The notes under the pieces are model-generated. The model worked only from the letters and a program-made list of their open reading frames with translations. It was not told where the DNA came from and did not search any database. A DNA stretch of 25,747 nucleotides from an uncultured Bacteroidales bacterium (GTDB lineage Bacteria; Bacteroidota; Bacteroidia; Bacteroidales; P3): the NCBI GenBank assembly GCA_937876865.1, contig CALEFF010000011.1:1-25747 (forward strand), written 5' to 3'. Positions within the stretch are counted from its first letter, which is position 1; every line of letters starts with the position of its first letter. Below, one piece after another: positions 7,424-15,203 of this stretch. The translations under genes were made by a program, and so were the position numbers.

Positions 7424-9127
7424 ATGAAAAATTTATTTAAAATTTCAGTATTTTCATTTATTATTTTATCATTTATATCCTGTGTTGATGAAGATGATTT
7501 TGATTTTAATTCACTTTCTCAAACCACAATAACCCCTGCGATAAATGCACCTTTGATTAACACAGAAATAACTTTAAGCGATTTTCTTAACTTAGAGGAA
7601 GTCTCCGACACAACAAACGGATTTGAATTACGACAAGTAAATGAAGGCAACGATAGTTACTTAGAATTTATTTTTTCAGTAAAAGACTCTTTCAATATTG
7701 GCAATTTTGTAAAAACAATAAGCGATATTGATGATGTTGTTTTAGAATTAGGAGAATTATCTATTCCCGACTTAAATGATTTAGGCTTAGAAATTGGAGA
7801 AATTCCAGAAATAAATTTTTCTATTCCAGATTCATCAATGGAAAGCGAAAATATAAGCGTTCAAGTTGATGAAATAGAAAACGGAGCGAGGATTGACAGC
7901 ATAAGAATCAGTTCAGGCTCTATATTAATTCAACCTTTGGAAGGCGTACCTCTTAATGCATACATAGAATTAACTTCTAATACAATAAAAAACAATGCAA
8001 CAGGAGAATTTTTCAATGAAAGATTACAAATATCAAATTCTGAAAACACAATAAATCGTACATTTGATTTATCAAACTACACAATATTTTTAAAAGATTC
8101 TCTTGTTAATGGAACATCTAAGCAATTTATTGATTTAAGATACCGTTTAGTTTTCAACATTGCAAGTAATTCTCAATTCAATGGTGGAGTTTATGACATA
8201 AGACTTAATATTTCTTTCACTCCTCTTGTAATTGATGCAATATTTGGGGATTTTGGCAATACAGAGTTTAATGTTAGCGACACACTCGCCTTAGATTTCT
8301 TTAAAGATTCTATATTTAATTCCATAGTTGATAGAAATGGCATAGATTTTGAAAAAATTATTTTCGATTTATCTACATCTACAAATATAGGTGTTGCAAT
8401 GAATATTATACCTAACATACATACTATTTCAAGTGAAGGAAACATTTATCCCGTATTCAATTCAAATCCTACAATACATATAAATAGAGCACCAAGTCTT
8501 GGAGAGATTGGCTATACCGACCATATTATTTTAGAATCTGACGCAAGTGCAATAGAAATATTTCCAGACAATTTGGTTTATGATTTAGATTTTAATTTCA
8601 AAGACACTATTGAACAAGCAAACCCTTATCCTAATTTTATTTCTCCTGACGATGCTTTCGTAACCCTTGATGCCAAAGCAAGTTTACCTTTAAAAGCAAA
8701 ATTAAAAGACCTTCATTATGAAACCACTTTTGATGCTTTCAATTTTATTGAACAAATGAATTATTTAAAATCCACAACCCTTTTATTTTATCTTGAAAGC
8801 ACTTTCCCCGCTGAACTTTCTGTTAATTTATTCCTTATTGATAGTAATTCGGTTGTGTTTGACACACTTCTTAATGAGCCATTTATTATTCCAGGAGCAA
8901 ATATTGATAGCGAAGGACACGTTTTAGCTCCAACAGGACACAACATTGAATTAACACTTGATAATTCTAAATACGAAAGTTTAAAGATTGCTAAAAAAAT
9001 AAAACTCACCGCTTTACTTAATACTTCAAAAGACAGTCAAGGAGAGCAAAGATATGTTAGATTTTCAAATGATGCAACAATCAAAATCAAAGCAAGCGTA
9101 AAAGCAATTGGTAATATAACATTTTAA
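7424..9127 (+). CDS. Predicted surface lipoprotein, function unknown
   Basis: 567-residue protein with a lipoprotein signal peptide: MKN, a hydrophobic stretch, then the lipobox ending in Cys20 (FISC). The residues after the Cys are VDEDDFDF; an acidic patch just after the lipidated Cys resembles the lipoprotein export signal that sends Bacteroidota lipoproteins to the outer surface. The rest is rich in short beta-like segments and has no visible catalytic motif. The last 150 residues, from about SLPLKAKLKDLHY through PFIIPGANIDSEGHVLAPTGHN to VRFSNDATIKIKASVKAIGNITF, resemble from memory the C-terminal region of other uncharacterised Bacteroidota lipoproteins; I cannot name a family. It lies five bases before a DUF5723-like outer-membrane gene, so the two are almost certainly coexpressed and may form a complex. 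Confidence 0.8.
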   Translation: MKNLFKISVFSFIILSFISCVDEDDFDFNSLSQTTITPAINAPLINTEITLSDFLNLEEVSDTTNGFELRQVNEGNDSYLEFIFSVKDSFNIGNFVKTISDIDDVVLELGELSIPDLNDLGLEIGEIPEINFSIPDSSMESENISVQVDEIENGARIDSIRISSGSILIQPLEGVPLNAYIELTSNTIKNNATGEFFNERLQISNSENTINRTFDLSNYTIFLKDSLVNGTSKQFIDLRYRLVFNIASNSQFNGGVYDIRLNISFTPLVIDAIFGDFGNTEFNVSDTLALDFFKDSIFNSIVDRNGIDFEKIIFDLSTSTNIGVAMNIIPNIHTISSEGNIYPVFNSNPTIHINRAPSLGEIGYTDHIILESDASAIEIFPDNLVYDLDFNFKDTIEQANPYPNFISPDDAFVTLDAKASLPLKAKLKDLHYETTFDAFNFIEQMNYLKSTTLLFYLESTFPAELSVNLFLIDSNSVVFDTLLNEPFIIPGANIDSEGHVLAPTGHNIELTLDNSKYESLKIAKKIKLTALLNTSKDSQGEQRYVRFSNDATIKIKASVKAIGNITF

Positions 9128-9132
9128 TTATT

Positions 9133-10677
9133 ATGAAAAAGATATATAAAATCATAGTTTCAGTATTATTTATATGTTTGTTTTTAGCTTCAAACAATAA
9201 ATCCATAGCACAAAAAGACATTTTATACTTTCTAAGAGAAGCACCGCAAGTAATGCAATACAATCCTGCTATAACACCTAATACAAATTTTTATTTATCT
9301 CTAATGTTAGGTACAACAGATTTAGGAGTGCATACTTCAGGCTTTTCTTATCATGATTTAATTCACAAACACCCTATTTATTCTGACTCATTACAATTAG
9401 ATTTAGAAAATTTCCGCAACACATTGAGCGATAATAATTTCATCAATTTTAACTATGATATGGATTTATTAGGTTTCGGTTTTAAAATTGGTAAGAATTA
9501 TTTTACATACGATTTATCCCTAACAATAGATTCAAGAATAAACTTTTCAAAAGGAATATTCGATTTAGTTTTAGATGGAAGTAATGCAACAAATGGAAAT
9601 ATAAAAATTTTAGATGGGCATCTTTTAGAATTAAACTCTTATATTACAAATGCTTTTGGTTATACACGTGAAATAAATGACAAACTTAGCATTGGAGGTA
9701 AAATAAAACTTTTGTCAGGTATTGCAAATATTCACACAAATGATGCAAATCTTGAATTAAACTTTAAAGAAAATGAAAAAATATCTGCTCACGGAGAATT
9801 AGATATTTTAACTTCAAATATTGTTGGAGATTTAAGCATTACATCTCTTTTTCAAGAAAATGCAAGTGCAGAATTTATTATGCCAGAAAACTTAAAGACT
9901 ATTGTTACTCATTCAACCGATAACATAGGTCTTTCATTTGACCTTGGAGCAAGTTATCGCCTTTTGGAAAATCTTGAATTAAGTGCAAGCGTTGTTGATG
10001 TTTTCAATTTTATTTCTTGGAATACTCACACAACTCAACTTATAAACAACAAACCTTTTGAAGAAATTGTTTTTGAGGGAATAACTTCTGGAATCGATAG
10101 CATAGAAACAAATTTTGAAACGCAAATTAACGCTCTTGCAGATAGCATTACCTCTGCTCTTGATATAAGAACTCAAAATATTTCTTCTTATACAACTCAT
10201 CTTCCTACGAAATTATACTTTGGTGCTACATATAATTTTGGCAAAATAAATTATGTACATGCTTTATTCCATACAAAGATTGGTGCGGGTCGAATTTACG
10301 ACACTCATATCTCACTTTTCTATTCTCTACACACAAAAACTCTTTCTTTAAGTTGTGGAAATATGTTCAGAAGTACCAATTTATTTAATCCAAGTGCTTT
10401 AATAAGTTTAAAATTAGGTACAGGACAAATCTATGTTGGTGGAAATATTCATACAAATAAAGACTTCAATATCGCAGACTACAATGGATTTGATGTATTT
10501 ATGGGAATAAATCTCACAATAGGAAAATCAAAATATTGGGAACAACACAAATGGAATAAACCTGTTAAAAAAGTTCAACCAATTTTAGAAAAACCTATTG
10601 AAAACATTGAGACCCCTATTCAAACTCCTCAAACAGAAGTTGAAAATCAATCCTCTAATCCGCAAGAAGTACGATAA
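9133..10677 (+). CDS. DUF5723-like outer-membrane beta-barrel protein
   Basis: 514-residue protein with a Sec signal peptide (MKKIYKIIVSVLFICLFLA, likely cleavage after SIA before Gln27). The early part contains APQVMQYNPAITPNTNFYLSL, the NPA-type opening seen in several Bacteroidota barrel families. Alternating hydrophobic strands follow, such as NYFTYDLSLTIDSRINF, LELSASVVDVFNF and KLYFGATYNFGKINYVHALFHTKIGAG. This layout fits DUF5723, a family of predicted outer-membrane proteins with no assigned function. After the last strand (FMGINLTIGKSKYW) there is a tail of about 45 residues rich in Pro, Glu and Gln, probably disordered. It is the second gene of an operon with the lipoprotein. Its final 31 bases overlap the end of the GNAT gene on the other strand and no hairpin terminator is visible. 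Confidence 0.78.
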   Translation: MKKIYKIIVSVLFICLFLASNNKSIAQKDILYFLREAPQVMQYNPAITPNTNFYLSLMLGTTDLGVHTSGFSYHDLIHKHPIYSDSLQLDLENFRNTLSDNNFINFNYDMDLLGFGFKIGKNYFTYDLSLTIDSRINFSKGIFDLVLDGSNATNGNIKILDGHLLELNSYITNAFGYTREINDKLSIGGKIKLLSGIANIHTNDANLELNFKENEKISAHGELDILTSNIVGDLSITSLFQENASAEFIMPENLKTIVTHSTDNIGLSFDLGASYRLLENLELSASVVDVFNFISWNTHTTQLINNKPFEEIVFEGITSGIDSIETNFETQINALADSITSALDIRTQNISSYTTHLPTKLYFGATYNFGKINYVHALFHTKIGAGRIYDTHISLFYSLHTKTLSLSCGNMFRSTNLFNPSALISLKLGTGQIYVGGNIHTNKDFNIADYNGFDVFMGINLTIGKSKYWEQHKWNKPVKKVQPILEKPIENIETPIQTPQTEVENQSSNPQEVR

Positions 10678-11147
10678 CTTTTTGCCAAAGAATTAAGTTT
10701 TTCATTTTCCAAGCGAAATACTGTCCATTCATCTAAGGGTTTAGCTCCCATTGCTTTGTAAAAATCAATTGAGGGTTGATTCCAATCTAATACTATCCAC
10801 TCAAAACGTGGGCAATCTTGCTCTACGGCTTGATTTGCTAAATAAGAAAGCAACATTTTGCCATATCCTTTTCCTCTGTATTGAGGTCGAACGAATAAAT
10901 CTTCTAAATAAAGCCCTGCCTTACCTCTCCAAGTTGAGAAATTAAAAAAATACAATGCGAAACCAACACTTTCTCCATTTTCTTCCAACAAAACAACCTT
11001 TGCTTGCTTTTTATCAAATATAGATTCTTCTAATATTTCTACCGTAGCCTCTACTGCATTAGGTTCTTTCTCATATTCGGCAAGTTCTTTTATAAATTGT
11101 AGAATTATAGGACAATCTTTCCTTTGAGCCTCTCTTATCTTTACCAT
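10647..11147 (-). CDS. GNAT-family N-acetyltransferase (diamine acetyltransferase-like)
   Basis: Transfers an acetyl group from acetyl-CoA, probably to a small amine. The acetyl-CoA loop is in YLEDLFVRPQYRGKGYGKMLL (Q/RxxGxG/A type). The segment FEWIVLDWNQPSIDFYKAMGAKPLDEWTVFRL is typical of the spermidine/spermine acetyltransferase-like subgroup. I place the start at the ATG at 11147 (MVKIREAQRKDC, 166 residues). A TTG 42 bases further out lies upstream of the promoter -7 element and would not be in the transcript. The last eight codons or so overlap the convergent DUF5723 gene, so the tail RTSCGLED may be a lineage-specific extension. Substrate is not determinable from sequence. Confidence 0.88.
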   Translation of the reverse strand: MVKIREAQRKDCPIILQFIKELAEYEKEPNAVEATVEILEESIFDKKQAKVVLLEENGESVGFALYFFNFSTWRGKAGLYLEDLFVRPQYRGKGYGKMLLSYLANQAVEQDCPRFEWIVLDWNQPSIDFYKAMGAKPLDEWTVFRLENEKLNSLAKSYRTSCGLED

Positions 11148-11178
11148 AACAAATCTGCTTTTTATCATTATTAAAACG

Positions 11179-11186
11179 CAAAAGTA
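11179..11186 (-). promoter_or_regulatory. -7 element of the GNAT gene promoter
   Basis: TACTTTTG on the minus strand matches TAnnTTTG. A TTTG lies upstream at 21 rather than 19 bases. The predicted start of transcription, near 11172, leaves a leader of about 25 bases before the ATG at 11147 and argues against the more distal TTG start. Confidence 0.65.
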
Positions 11187-11218
11187 CAAAATAAATCAAA
11201 GAAAAAACAAATAATTGA

Positions 11219-11248
11219 TTGTCAATACGAAAAATTAAAGTATCTTTG
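11219..11248 (+). promoter_or_regulatory. Bacteroidota-type promoter of serC-serA
   Basis: TTG (11219-11221), exactly 19 bases, then TATCTTTG (11241-11248) is a full consensus match. The leader to the serC ATG is about 45 bases, with no obvious leader peptide or riboswitch fold. Confidence 0.85.
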
Positions 11249-11301
11249 CAAGCAATATATTTAAGAAAAAACATTGTAAAATATTTAAAAATCAAACAAA
11301 C

Positions 11302-12390
11302 ATGGCACAAGTACATAACTTTAACGCAGGTCCTTGCGTTTTACCAAGAAAAGCAGTTGAATCTGCTATTGAAGCAATTAGAAATTTCGACAACACAGGA
11401 GTTGGAATCTTAGAAATCTCTCACCGTACACCAGGTTGGGAAAGAATAATGGCTGAAACAGAACAATTATGGAGAGATTTATTAAACATTCCTGATAACT
11501 ACGAAGTTTTATTCTTAGGTGGTGGAGCTTCAACTCAATTCTTCCACGTTGCAGCTAACCTTTTAAACAAAAAAGCTGCTTACCTTCAAACAGGTGTTTG
11601 GGCTAAAAAAGCCATAAAAGAAGCTAAATTCTACGGAGAAGTAGAAGTTGTTGCATCTTCAGAAGACAAAACTTACTCATATATACCAAAAGGATACACA
11701 ATCCCAACAGATGTTGATTATTTCCACATCACTACAAACAATACTATTTATGGTACAGAAATAAAATATGACATGGATTGTCCTGTTCCATTGGTAGCTG
11801 ATATGTCTTCTGACATTATGTCAAGACCTGTTGATGTTACAAAATACGCTCTTATCTATGGTGGAGCACAAAAGAACGTTGGTCCTGCAGGTGTAACATT
11901 TGTTATCGTAAGAAAAGACATCTTAGGAAAAGTTGAAAGAAAACTTCAAACAATGGTTGACTATCGTACTCACATTGGAGAAGAAAAGAAAAACAAATCA
12001 ATGTTCAACACTCCTCCTGTATTCCCTATCTTCGTAATGCACGAAACTTTGAAATGGGTTAAAGAAGAAATGGGCGGATTAGAAGGAATGCACAAAGTAA
12101 ACCTTGAAAAAGCTGAATTATTATACAACGAAATCGACAGAAACAAAATGTTTGTTGGAACTGCTGCAAAAGAAGACCGTTCTATAATGAACGTTTGCTT
12201 CGTTATGGCACCAGGTTACGAAGATAAACAAGACGCTTTCATGGCATTTGCAAAAGAAAGAGGAATGGTTGGTATAAAAGGACACCGTTCAGTTGGTGGT
12301 TTCCGTGCTTCTATCTACAATGCTTGTCCTGTTGAATCAGTAAAAGCATTGGTTGCTTGCATGCAAGAATTTGAAAAATTAAACGCTTAA
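11302..12390 (+). CDS. serC: Phosphoserine aminotransferase
   Basis: PLP enzyme that converts 3-phosphohydroxypyruvate and glutamate to phosphoserine, the second step of serine synthesis; the family can also serve vitamin B6 synthesis. The PLP lysine is Lys191 in YGGAQKNVGPAG. The cofactor phosphate loop is GGGAST (73-78), the N-terminus has the typical NFNAGPCVLP, and HRTPGW (41-46) occupies the place of the usual HRS motif. Length 362 is standard. It starts 17 bases upstream of serA's leader and shares one promoter with it. Codons ending in C are noticeably commoner than in neighbouring genes, which suggests high expression. Confidence 0.97.
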   Translation: MAQVHNFNAGPCVLPRKAVESAIEAIRNFDNTGVGILEISHRTPGWERIMAETEQLWRDLLNIPDNYEVLFLGGGASTQFFHVAANLLNKKAAYLQTGVWAKKAIKEAKFYGEVEVVASSEDKTYSYIPKGYTIPTDVDYFHITTNNTIYGTEIKYDMDCPVPLVADMSSDIMSRPVDVTKYALIYGGAQKNVGPAGVTFVIVRKDILGKVERKLQTMVDYRTHIGEEKKNKSMFNTPPVFPIFVMHETLKWVKEEMGGLEGMHKVNLEKAELLYNEIDRNKMFVGTAAKEDRSIMNVCFVMAPGYEDKQDAFMAFAKERGMVGIKGHRSVGGFRASIYNACPVESVKALVACMQEFEKLNA

Positions 12391-12407
12391 TCTAAAAAAA
12401 TAAAGCA

Positions 12408-13328
12408 ATGACAAAAGTATTAGTAGCAACAGACAAACCTTTCGCAAAGGCAGCTGTTGACGGAATAAGAAAAATAACAGAAGACGCTGGTTTTGAATTA
12501 GCTCTTTTAGAAAAATACACAGACGTAAATGATTTCTATGCAGCAGTTGCTGATGTAGATGCTTTAATCGTACGTTCTGACAAAGTTACAAAAGAAGTTA
12601 TTGACCACGCTAAGAACTTAAAAATAGTAGTTCGTGCAGGTGCTGGATTTGACAACTTAGATCTTGAAGCTTGTACTGCAAAAGGAATCGTTGCAATGAA
12701 CACTCCTGGCCAAAACTCAAACGCTGTAGCTGAATTAGCTTTGGGTATGATGATTTATATGGCAAGAACTACTTTCACTCCTGCAACAGGAAGCGAATTA
12801 AAAGGTAAAAAAGTTGGTATTCACGCATACGGAAACGTTGGTCGTTTAGTTGCTGAAAAAGCAAAAGCAATGGGAATGGAAGTTTGGGCGTTTGACCCAT
12901 TTGTTCCTGCTGAAAAAATGCAAGCAGAAGGCGTTAAACCTGCTGCAACAATAGAAGAACTTTATTCTAATTGCGATTACGTTTCTTTACACATTCCTGC
13001 AAACGATCAAACAAAGAATTCTATCAACTACGAACTTCTTTCAAAAATGCCAAAAGGTGCTTGCTTAGTAAACACTGCAAGAAAAGAAGTTATAAACGAA
13101 GCTGATATGGCTAAATTGTTAGCAGAACGTACAGATTTCAAATACGTTACTGACATAGCAGCAGGAAATAATGATGAATTAGCAGCATTTGCTCCTCGTT
13201 ATTTCGCAACTCCTAAGAAAATGGGTGCACAAACAGCAGAAGCAAACTTAAATGCAGGTTTAGCAGCAGCTAATCAAATTGTTGATTTCATCAAAAACGG
13301 AGTAACAAAATTCCAAGTTAATAAATAG
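12408..13328 (+). CDS. serA: D-3-phosphoglycerate dehydrogenase, short Bacteroidota type
   Basis: Oxidises 3-phosphoglycerate to 3-phosphohydroxypyruvate, the first step of serine synthesis. Substrate-domain residues include VVRAGAGFDNLD (74-85) and MNTPGQNSNAVAELALG (97-113). The NAD fold has GIHAYGNVG (137-145) with an Asp at 163. The catalytic Arg is Arg225 in VNTARKEVINE. At 306 residues it has no C-terminal ACT domain, so serine feedback through ACT is not expected. Where typical enzymes have TPH(L/I)GAST, this one reads TPKKMGAQTAEAN (268-280), so the usual catalytic His is absent at that place. From memory this variant is shared by Bacteroides homologues, where it is also paired with serC. 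A related 2-hydroxyacid dehydrogenase activity is possible, but the pairing supports SerA. Confidence 0.92.
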   Translation: MTKVLVATDKPFAKAAVDGIRKITEDAGFELALLEKYTDVNDFYAAVADVDALIVRSDKVTKEVIDHAKNLKIVVRAGAGFDNLDLEACTAKGIVAMNTPGQNSNAVAELALGMMIYMARTTFTPATGSELKGKKVGIHAYGNVGRLVAEKAKAMGMEVWAFDPFVPAEKMQAEGVKPAATIEELYSNCDYVSLHIPANDQTKNSINYELLSKMPKGACLVNTARKEVINEADMAKLLAERTDFKYVTDIAAGNNDELAAFAPRYFATPKKMGAQTAEANLNAGLAAANQIVDFIKNGVTKFQVNK

Positions 13329-13352
13329 GATTTAAGATATTCCAAAATAAAC

Positions 13353-13396
13353 AAAGGTCGTCTAATTTTAAGAGTTAGACGGCCTTTATTTTTTCT
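13353..13396 (+). terminator. Terminator of serC-serA
   Basis: Arms aaaggtcgtctaa (13353-13365) and ttagacggccttt (13375-13387) form a 13-bp stem with one G-U pair and a 9-base loop, followed by a T-rich run. Confidence 0.9.
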
Positions 13397-13407
13397 TTGT
13401 TTTTTTC

Positions 13408-13449
13408 AAAAAAAGCAAAGAAATATTTTTTTAATTCTTTGCTTTTTTT
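13408..13449. terminator. Terminator of the DUF4234-like gene, possibly bidirectional
   Basis: Arms aaaaaaagcaaagaa (13408-13422) and ttctttgcttttttt (13435-13449) are perfectly complementary. The A-run on the left is a U-tract for the minus-strand gene ending at 13464. It sits just behind the serA hairpin, giving two terminators in series between convergent genes. Confidence 0.8.
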
Positions 13450-13463
13450 TCTTTTTTCTTTGA

Positions 13464-14012
13464 TTAAATTGTTTCGTTGTATGCTTTGTTTAAGCGATTC
13501 ATCGCTTCTATCAATTTATAGAAATAAAAGTATGTTAGAATTGCAGGTACTCCGCCAGAGATTGATGCCATATTTTCTTCAACTCCACAAAATTGTAAAA
13601 TAATTATTATTGAATAAACTGCAACCAAAGGAACAACAAAATATGTTACAAATGTAGATGCTCCAAATTTATAATTCACCTCTCTTCTTTTTAATTCTTT
13701 GCCTATTCTATCTGAGATTCCAAACAACCAAATAAAGAGAAAAATTATTAAAGCGAAGAGTAAAACATAAGAAATCTTTGTTATAATCATTGATTTTACA
13801 AAGAATCCTAATGCAAAAAGCAAACCTGCTCCTATACATACAAGCCATAAATACATATAATTAAAGGTTTTCTTTCCGTCTTGTGCTACAATATTGATTT
13901 CTTTTGACATTTTAGAAAGCATAAATGCTTGATAGATATGCATTGTTATAATATCAAGCAAGACATACATAGGAAAACTTCTGTCGGTTGGTAATTTTTG
14001 TTTTTCTTCCAT
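13464..14012 (-). CDS. Small multi-pass membrane protein, DUF4234-like
   Basis: 182-residue integral membrane protein. Hydrophobic segments lie at about residues 13-32, 53-72, 80-99 and 122-142. The first part, FPMYVLLDIITMHIYQAFMLSKMSKEINIVAQDGKKTFNYMYLW, matches the pattern of DUF4234: a membrane segment with an aromatic turn, then an amphipathic stretch with KxxxEIN and a DGKKT-like loop. A second, looser copy of the same pattern appears near the C-terminus (ILTYFYFYKLIEAMNRLNKAY). Function of the family is unknown. The gene stands alone between a terminator and a divergent promoter shared with yggS. The DUF4234 assignment is by eye; that the gene is real is more certain. Confidence 0.68.
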   Translation of the reverse strand: MEEKQKLPTDRSFPMYVLLDIITMHIYQAFMLSKMSKEINIVAQDGKKTFNYMYLWLVCIGAGLLFALGFFVKSMIITKISYVLLFALIIFLFIWLFGISDRIGKELKRREVNYKFGASTFVTYFVVPLVAVYSIIIILQFCGVEENMASISGGVPAILTYFYFYKLIEAMNRLNKAYNETI

Positions 14013-14016
14013 AGCG

Positions 14017-14045
14017 TTGTATTTTTAAATTTTTACTTACTTTTG
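14017..14045 (+). promoter_or_regulatory. Promoter of yggS
   Basis: TTG (14017-14019), 18 bases, then TACTTTTG (14038-14045). The -7 element abuts a facing -7 element on the minus strand, so the two promoters interlock. Confidence 0.72.
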
Positions 14046-14077
14046 CAAAAATAAGAAAAAAAGGAAAAATATGTCAA
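14046..14077 (-). promoter_or_regulatory. Promoter of the DUF4234-like gene
   Basis: On the minus strand TTG (14075-14077), 21 bases, then TATTTTTG (14046-14053). The -33 element lies inside the first codons of yggS, and the -7 element directly touches that of the yggS promoter. Confidence 0.6.
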
Positions 14078-14751
14078 TTAGAGATAATATTTTAAACTAT
14101 AACAATAAGATTACGGGCAATGCAAGATTGATTGCTGTGTCAAAGACAAAGCCTATTGAAGATTTACAAGAGGCATACGAAGCAGGACAACGTTTATTTG
14201 GTGAAAACAAGGCTTTGGAAATGAGAGATAAACACGAAATTCTTCCAAAGGATATACGTTGGCATTTCATTGGTCATTTACAAACAAATAAAGTGAAATA
14301 CATTGCTCCTTTTGTTGAGCTGATTCACTCGGTTGATAGTCTTAATCTTTTAAAACAAATTAACAAAGAGGCTATTAAAAATAATAGAGTAATAGATTGT
14401 TTGTTGCAAATAGATATTGCTCACGAGGAAACTAAGTTTGGTTTAGAAGAAAATGAGGCTGATGAACTTTTGTCAAGCAAGGAATTTGCTGAATTAAAGA
14501 ATGTAAGAATCTGTGGTTTAATGGGTATTGGTTCTATAACAGATGATAAAAATAAAACAAAGAAAGAATTTTCTAATTTAAAGAAATATTTTGACGAAAC
14601 AAAGAATAAATTTTTTAATTCAAAGAGTTATTTTTGCGAACTTTCAATGGGAATGTCCCAAGACTTTGAATTAGCTCTTGAAGAAGGTGCAACATTGGTT
14701 AGAATAGGCAGTTCAATTTTTGGTGCAAGAGATTATGCTTCAAAGAATTAA
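14071..14751 (+). CDS. yggS: PLP homeostasis protein, YggS/PLPBP family
   Basis: Single-domain TIM-barrel protein that binds pyridoxal 5'-phosphate and keeps free PLP balanced; it has no known catalytic reaction. PLP lysine is Lys25 in LIAVSKTKP. Other family marks are FGENKALEM (43-51), WHFIGHLQTNK (64-74), HSVDS, and near the end LSMGMSQDFELALEEGATLVRIGSSIFG, which builds the phosphate site. Length 226 is standard. It has its own promoter and a gap of about 97 bases before the PUR gene, which also has a -7 element, so it may be monocistronic. Confidence 0.95.
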   Translation: MSIRDNILNYNNKITGNARLIAVSKTKPIEDLQEAYEAGQRLFGENKALEMRDKHEILPKDIRWHFIGHLQTNKVKYIAPFVELIHSVDSLNLLKQINKEAIKNNRVIDCLLQIDIAHEETKFGLEENEADELLSSKEFAELKNVRICGLMGIGSITDDKNKTKKEFSNLKKYFDETKNKFFNSKSYFCELSMGMSQDFELALEEGATLVRIGSSIFGARDYASKN

Positions 14752-14806
14752 GCAAAAAGATTATTTTTTGATTTAAAAGAATTGTCGCAGTTTGAAAATA
14801 AATTAG

Positions 14807-14814
14807 TACTTTTG
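14807..14814 (+). promoter_or_regulatory. -7 element of the PUR-family gene promoter
   Basis: TACTTTTG matches TAnnTTTG and lies 34 bases before the ATG at 14849. The nearest TTG upstream (14782-14784) is at 22 bases, so the -33 match is imperfect. Confidence 0.6.
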
Positions 14815-14848
14815 TAAAAAATAAATCATAAAAAAAAGAAAGATTGTT

Positions 14849-15181
14849 ATGGATTTTGGAGAATCAAGAGAGAGAGAAAGAGAAGACGTTTTTTCCAAAG
14901 CAGTTAAAGCAGGAAAAAGAACTTATTTTTTTGATGTAAAAGAAACTAAACAAGGCGAAAAGTACCTTACTATCACTGAAAGCAAAAGAAAATTTAACGG
15001 AGATGATGGTTCTTTTACTTACGAAAAACACAAAATTTTTCTTTACAAAGAAGACTATGCTAAATTTCAAAATGCATTGAACGGAGTTATCAATTTCATT
15101 GAAACAGGTGAAGAACCTATTTTTGAAGATGAAGTTATAGACGAATTTAACGCTGAAATTGACAACATAAAATTTGATTAG
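14849..15181 (+). CDS. PUR-family nucleic-acid-binding protein (DUF3276)
   Basis: 110-residue protein of the bacterial PUR group (DUF3276), related to the single PUR repeat of eukaryotic Pur-alpha, which binds single-stranded DNA or RNA. The fold is visible as GKRTYFFDVKETKQGEKYLTITESKRKF (four-stranded sheet) and TYEKHKIFLYKEDYAKFQNALNGVINFIETG (strand plus helix). The N-terminus is highly charged (ESREREREDVF) and the C-terminus acidic. Common in Bacteroidota and spirochaetes; the physiological target is not established in this group. It ends before a strong hairpin that separates it from parA. Confidence 0.9.
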   Translation: MDFGESREREREDVFSKAVKAGKRTYFFDVKETKQGEKYLTITESKRKFNGDDGSFTYEKHKIFLYKEDYAKFQNALNGVINFIETGEEPIFEDEVIDEFNAEIDNIKFD

Positions 15182-15203
15182 CATACTTATATAGTGAACA
15201 TAT

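Noticed and set aside
9660..9675. parS-like sequence TTATACACGTGAAATA
   Set aside because: It matches only 12 of 16 positions of the common parS palindrome, lacks its symmetry, and lies inside the DUF5723-like coding sequence.
11148..11189. TTG start for the GNAT gene at 11189
   Set aside because: It lies upstream of the likely -7 element, and the added residues are not like the family N-terminus.
11249..11301. Possible riboswitch or attenuator in the serC leader
   Set aside because: The leader is only about 45 bases, A/T-rich, with no stable stem or conserved ligand-binding pattern.
15182..15203. Short inverted repeat tatat/atata before the PUR terminator
   Set aside because: Five A/T pairs in an A/T-rich region are expected by chance.
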